DNA of 17,914 bases, taken from assembly GCA_964635875.1 (NCBI GenBank), contig CAZWRK010000087.1:1-17914 (forward strand), written 5' to 3'. How positions within the stretch are numbered: the stretch's first letter is position 1; each line of letters starts with the position of its first letter. The position numbers and the translations under genes are program-made. Under the pieces are notes generated by a model, which was not told the DNA's origin, did no database searches, and saw only the letters and a program-made list of their open reading frames with translations. Below are positions 14,593 through 17,914 of this stretch, in pieces. Origin of the DNA: CAZWRK01 sp964635875. GTDB taxonomy: Bacteria > Pseudomonadota > Gammaproteobacteria > Burkholderiales > Aquaspirillaceae.

Positions 14593-15402
14593 TCAGGCCT
14601 TGACGAGAACGGTTTCGTCGATCTTGTTGGCCAGTTGAGCGATGGCCAGTGCTGCGGGGCTGTTGGGGTTGTTGATGGACAGCAATTGGCGGCGCATCAC
14701 CGCATCACGCACTGAAGGATCGGCTGGGATGTCGCCCAGGTGGATCAGCCGCACCGGCCGGCCCGTGTCGGTGCTCACAAATCGGTCCAGCACCTGCTGC
14801 AGTTGTCCGGTGATGGCGCGACCATCACCCGGGCGCACAGTCTGATTGATGATCATGCGCACCTGGCGACGCTTTTGCTGCATTGACAGCACCTTGATGG
14901 CGGCATAGGCGTCGGTCAAGGAGGTGGGTTCTGGCGTGGCCACCAGCAAGACCTCTCCGGCCAGTGAGACCGCAAACAGCACGACGTCGGAAATGCCGGC
15001 TCCAGTGTCGAGCAGCACCACGTCGAAGCGGGGCAGCAAGCTTCGCAGCACGCGCACAAACTCATCGCGCACCTCGGGAGTCAGCCGTGAATACTCGACC
15101 ATGCCTGAGCCAGCCAGCAAAACGCTGAAACCGCCCGGGGCCTTGACAATCGCCTCATCTACGGTGGCCTTACCGGTGAACACATCATGCAGCGTGACCT
15201 TGGGGTGCAGGTTCAGCACCACATCGAGGTTGGCCAGGCCCAGGTCGGCATCCAGTACCAGTACACGTTGGCCACGGCGGGTCAGGGCGGCAGCCAGATT
15301 GGCTGCGACAAAGGTTTTGCCGACGCCGCCTTTTCCGCTGGTGATGGCCAGGACCTTGGCCGACACAGCTTCCGCAGGGGTGGGTTTCAGCGCTTCGCTC
15401 AT
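14593..15402 (-). CDS. MinD/ParA-family ATPase, FlhG(FleN)-like
   Basis: 269 residues from the ATG at 15402. That start leaves 4 nt after the cyclase stop; longer in-frame starts would overlap the cyclase heavily. The deviant Walker A TSGKGGVGKT is at 21-30, DADLGLANLD (Walker A') at about 48-57, and the Walker B-like VVLLDTGAGISDVVLF precedes TPEPTSLTDAYAAIKVL. These blocks match FlhG/FleN, which set flagellum number and position, more closely than MinD or plasmid ParA. The N-terminus (MSEALKPTPAEAVSAKV) lacks the DQAxxLR motif by which FlhG activates FlhF. No flagellar gene is visible; instead it follows a diguanylate cyclase gene and is probably translationally coupled to it. The ATPase family is certain, the cellular role is not. 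Confidence 0.9.
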   Translation of the reverse strand: MSEALKPTPAEAVSAKVLAITSGKGGVGKTFVAANLAAALTRRGQRVLVLDADLGLANLDVVLNLHPKVTLHDVFTGKATVDEAIVKAPGGFSVLLAGSGMVEYSRLTPEVRDEFVRVLRSLLPRFDVVLLDTGAGISDVVLFAVSLAGEVLLVATPEPTSLTDAYAAIKVLSMQQKRRQVRMIINQTVRPGDGRAITGQLQQVLDRFVSTDTGRPVRLIHLGDIPADPSVRDAVMRRQLLSINNPNSPAALAIAQLANKIDETVLVKA

Positions 15403-15406
15403 CTGT

Positions 15407-16273
15407 TCACTTTCGGTTGGCGCTGTCGGCCGGGTCACTTTGATCGGTTGAGGTTCCAATGGCGTCTTGGTTGTGGACGTCGTAGAACAGCAATCCCTTT
15501 TCTTCTGCACTCACTGTGCTGTCCGGCGGAAAATCCAGGCAGACACGGTTGCGACCCTCCGATTTCGCCCGGTACAACTGGTGGTCAGCGCGTTCGATCC
15601 AAAGTGAAATCGGCGACCGGACCCAGGGCAGGGTGAACGATCCGCCAATGCTGACGGTCACGTTGATGGCCACGCCCGGGGCGATGGTGATGGGCGTGGA
15701 TTCCACAATCGATCGAATGCGCTCGGCAACAGCCCGCCCAAAGGCCGCCTGGCAGCCTGGCAACACCACGGCGAACTCTTCGCCTCCATAGCGGGCCAGG
15801 GTGTCCATGGGGCGCACGCAATTGGCCAAGGTGTTGGCAACCGATTGCAGGACGATGTCGCCAGCAGGGTGACCGAACCCGTCGTTCACCAATTTGAATC
15901 GATCGATGTCCAGCATCAGCAGCAGCGCCGACTCGCCTGTGCGGGTCACGCGGTCGACTTCACGCTCCAGAACGGCCCGAAATTGACGCCGGTTGGCCAG
16001 CCCGGTCAGCGGGTCTTTCAGGGACAGCTCACAAAGTCCATCAATCAAATGCTGCAGATAGCCGGTGGGGCTCTCTGGTGCAGGGTGATGCGAATCCTCA
16101 TCTTGTGCCAGCAACGCCAGGGCGGTGTCGAGACGAAGACTGCTGAGGTCAATCGGTGCAGGAGCCTGGGAGGGGGACACGAGTGGAGGACGGACAAGAG
16201 TTTTGCGAAGTTTAACAGTACGCCCTTCGGCACTAAGTGACAAATTGTGGTGCTTATTGCCTGCTTTACTCAT
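15407..16273 (-). CDS. Diguanylate cyclase (GGDEF domain)
   Basis: Makes cyclic di-GMP from two GTP. 288 residues with no membrane helix or signal peptide, so cytosolic. Residues 1-75 are basic then proline/acid-rich and match no sensor domain I know. A short linker (GYLQHLIDGLCELSLKDPLTGLANRRQF) leads into the GGDEF domain (about 84-245). LDIDRFKLVNDGFGH carries the metal aspartate; RYGGEEF (GGEEF at 163-167) is an intact active site. RPMD at 154-157 is in the I-site position, so product inhibition is expected. The C-terminal tail (about 250-288) is polar and unstructured-looking. The start overlaps the SulP gene end by 8 nt and the stop lies 4 nt before the FlhG-like start, a compact three-gene unit. 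Confidence 0.95.
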   Translation of the reverse strand: MSKAGNKHHNLSLSAEGRTVKLRKTLVRPPLVSPSQAPAPIDLSSLRLDTALALLAQDEDSHHPAPESPTGYLQHLIDGLCELSLKDPLTGLANRRQFRAVLEREVDRVTRTGESALLLMLDIDRFKLVNDGFGHPAGDIVLQSVANTLANCVRPMDTLARYGGEEFAVVLPGCQAAFGRAVAERIRSIVESTPITIAPGVAINVTVSIGGSFTLPWVRSPISLWIERADHQLYRAKSEGRNRVCLDFPPDSTVSAEEKGLLFYDVHNQDAIGTSTDQSDPADSANRK

Positions 16274-17914
16274 TTGACGGCAAGTGATGCAATGCCGCCA
16301 GAGTTTCCAGATCGGTTCGATAGGTTTTCAGCAGCGGCCCTTCCTTGAGGCACCCAGCCCGTCGCAACACGGTATCAACTGGTAATTTGAGTCCACTGAT
16401 GACCAGCGCGATGTTGCGTTCATGCAGCATCAGCATGATCTGCTGAAACGCTTCCACCCCGGTCACATCAATGCGGTTGATGGGTTGGGCATGCAGACAC
16501 ACGCACTGTGTGTCCGGGTGCCGGGCCAGGTGGTCGACGATGTTGCGCTCCAGCGTGCTGGCCGAGGCAAAGTCAAGCTCGGCGTCCATGCGCAGGGCGT
16601 ACAGATGGGGGGCCAGTGGGGGCAGGTGCCATAGATGGCGGTCACGCAGGCTGCCATCAGGGTGCAGGCCGACTTCAATGATGCGGGGGTGCAGGCGCTG
16701 ATACAGGAAATGGGTCAGACTGGCCACCAGGCCGGCCAGCACCCCCCAGTAAAGCTGAGGTGCGGTCGCCAGGGTCAGCACAAAGGTAGCGCCAGCGGTG
16801 AGGGCCTCGACCTTGGAGATCTTCCAAAGGCCGATCAGCTGCATCGGTCGCACCAGGTTCAAGACGGCCGCGACCACAATCGCCGCCAGCACGGCTTGCG
16901 GTACGTGGTACATGTACGGGGTCAGGAACAACAAGACGATGACGACCAGCAACACCGAAAACAGCGTGGCCCACCCGGTTTTGGCGCCCGCATAGAGGTT
17001 GATGGCCGAGCGCGAGAACGAGGCGCTGATAGGAAACGAGCCGCTCAGGCCTGAAGCGATCTTGGCCAGTCCCTGGCCGATCAAATCCTGGTTTTCATTC
17101 CATTGCGTGCCCCCGCGCTGGTTTTCGACCTTCGCACTGGATGCGGTCTCCAGAAAGCTGATCAGCGTGATCACCAGGGCGGGCATCACCAGTTGACCAA
17201 AGGCGTTCATCGACAGGCCGCCCGGCCAATACAGGTGGGGCAGGCCAGAGGGCAGGGCGCCCACCACGGCTCCGCCAGACTGGGCAAAGCCCAGGCTGGC
17301 ACTGAGGGCTCCGGCCACCACCACGATGAGCATGGCAGCAGGCCAGCGCGGTACCCAGCGTTTGGCCAGCAGCAGGGCCGCCAGAGAACCGGCGCCGAAG
17401 CCCAGCGCAACCAGGTCATGTTGTCCCAATGACAGCCAGTCATGGCTGTCTGGCTGCAATCCGGTCAGGGCGCGCATCTGTGAGCCCAGGATCAACCAGG
17501 CCGCCGCCTGTGTGAAGCCAGCGAGCACGGGGGAACTCACCAGGTTCAGCAGCCAGCCAAAGCGCCCCAGACCCAGCAGCAGTTGCAATCCCCCCGACAT
17601 CAGGGCCAGCCAGACTGCCAGTGCCACCCAGGTGTCACTCGCTGGCTCGGCCAGCCCGGATAGAGACGCCCCGATCAGCAGGCTGCTCAGAGCTGTCGGG
17701 CCCACGCCCAGGCGGGTCGAGGAACTCCACAACACGGCCACCACCGCGGGCACGATCGAGGCATAAATCCCCGTGATGAGGGGCATGCCAGCCAAGGCGG
17801 CATAGGCCACGCCCTGTGGAAGCAGCATCAGACCCACCGTCATGCCCGCGGCGAACTCGCCCAACAGGGTTTCGCGGGACGGTCTTGGCCAATTGAGGAA
17901 TGGGAACAGGCGAT
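16266..17914 (-). CDS. SulP-family anion transporter with STAS domain, start cut by window edge
   Basis: Inner-membrane anion permease, SLC26/SulP family. The frame is open to the right edge; 548 residues are visible, beginning RLFPFLNWPRPSRETLLGEF. Family members normally have only a few residues before this, so little is missing; the in-frame TTG at 17864 is not the real start because similarity continues upstream. Hallmarks are LLPQGVAYAALAGMPLITGIYAS, GPTALSS, ASSAKVENQRGG, FPISASFSRSAIN and about 10-14 membrane segments. A cytoplasmic STAS domain ends the protein (IDVTGVEAFQ; LVISGLKLPV). The substrate (sulfate, bicarbonate or dicarboxylate) cannot be told from sequence, and no carbonic anhydrase is visible. 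It is the first visible gene of the unit leading into the diguanylate cyclase, which overlaps it by 8 nt. Confidence 0.95.
   Translation of the reverse strand, partial: RLFPFLNWPRPSRETLLGEFAAGMTVGLMLLPQGVAYAALAGMPLITGIYASIVPAVVAVLWSSSTRLGVGPTALSSLLIGASLSGLAEPASDTWVALAVWLALMSGGLQLLLGLGRFGWLLNLVSSPVLAGFTQAAAWLILGSQMRALTGLQPDSHDWLSLGQHDLVALGFGAGSLAALLLAKRWVPRWPAAMLIVVVAGALSASLGFAQSGGAVVGALPSGLPHLYWPGGLSMNAFGQLVMPALVITLISFLETASSAKVENQRGGTQWNENQDLIGQGLAKIASGLSGSFPISASFSRSAINLYAGAKTGWATLFSVLLVVIVLLFLTPYMYHVPQAVLAAIVVAAVLNLVRPMQLIGLWKISKVEALTAGATFVLTLATAPQLYWGVLAGLVASLTHFLYQRLHPRIIEVGLHPDGSLRDRHLWHLPPLAPHLYALRMDAELDFASASTLERNIVDHLARHPDTQCVCLHAQPINRIDVTGVEAFQQIMLMLHERNIALVISGLKLPVDTVLRRAGCLKEGPLLKTYRTDLETLAALHHLPSNE

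Overview
This is a chromosomal housekeeping window from a GC-rich Gram-negative bacterium. The protein families (FimV-like N-domain, LexA close to Burkholderiales LexA, two-domain 3-hydroxyacyl-CoA dehydrogenase) and the exbB-exbD-lpxK-Trm112-kdsB-adk gene order fit Betaproteobacteria, order Burkholderiales, most likely near Comamonadaceae. That placement is inferred from family knowledge; no search was run. I see no rRNA, tRNA, insertion sequence, prophage or CRISPR array.

Layout, left to right. (1) A 3-hydroxyacyl-CoA dehydrogenase of the PaaH type (minus strand, C-terminus cut by the window edge) is divergent from a FimV-like membrane protein with a periplasmic N-domain, one membrane helix and a cytoplasmic TPR-like region (plus). 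(2) A D-2-hydroxyacid dehydrogenase (minus), convergent with the FimV-like gene, is followed by an unrecognised 151-residue protein (minus) and lexA (minus). lexA and a divergent cytosolic L-asparaginase (plus) share a 64-bp intergenic region filled by two LexA-box-like sequences. (3) A leftward cell-envelope cluster follows: exbB, exbD, lpxK, a Trm112-type small protein and kdsB, tightly packed or overlapping, then adk after 178 bp and an intrinsic terminator. It joins lipid A phosphorylation and Kdo activation with a proton-driven ExbB/ExbD pair. (4) A 625-bp gene-free gap contains a perfect DnaA box and an AT-rich core, followed by sodB (plus). A perfect 18-bp-stem bidirectional terminator separates sodB from a convergent exported DUF192 protein. 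(5) icd (NADP isocitrate dehydrogenase, plus) ends in a hairpin. It is convergent with a leftward three-gene unit: a SulP anion transporter (start cut by the right edge), a diguanylate cyclase and a MinD/FlhG-like ATPase, with overlapping or 4-bp junctions.

The parts most worth a second look are the SulP/diguanylate cyclase/FlhG-like unit, the SOS-box-filled lexA/asparaginase divide, the DnaA-box/AT-rich gap upstream of sodB, and the LysM-less FimV-like protein with its SPLD repeat. Nothing here clearly amounts to a wholly new system.
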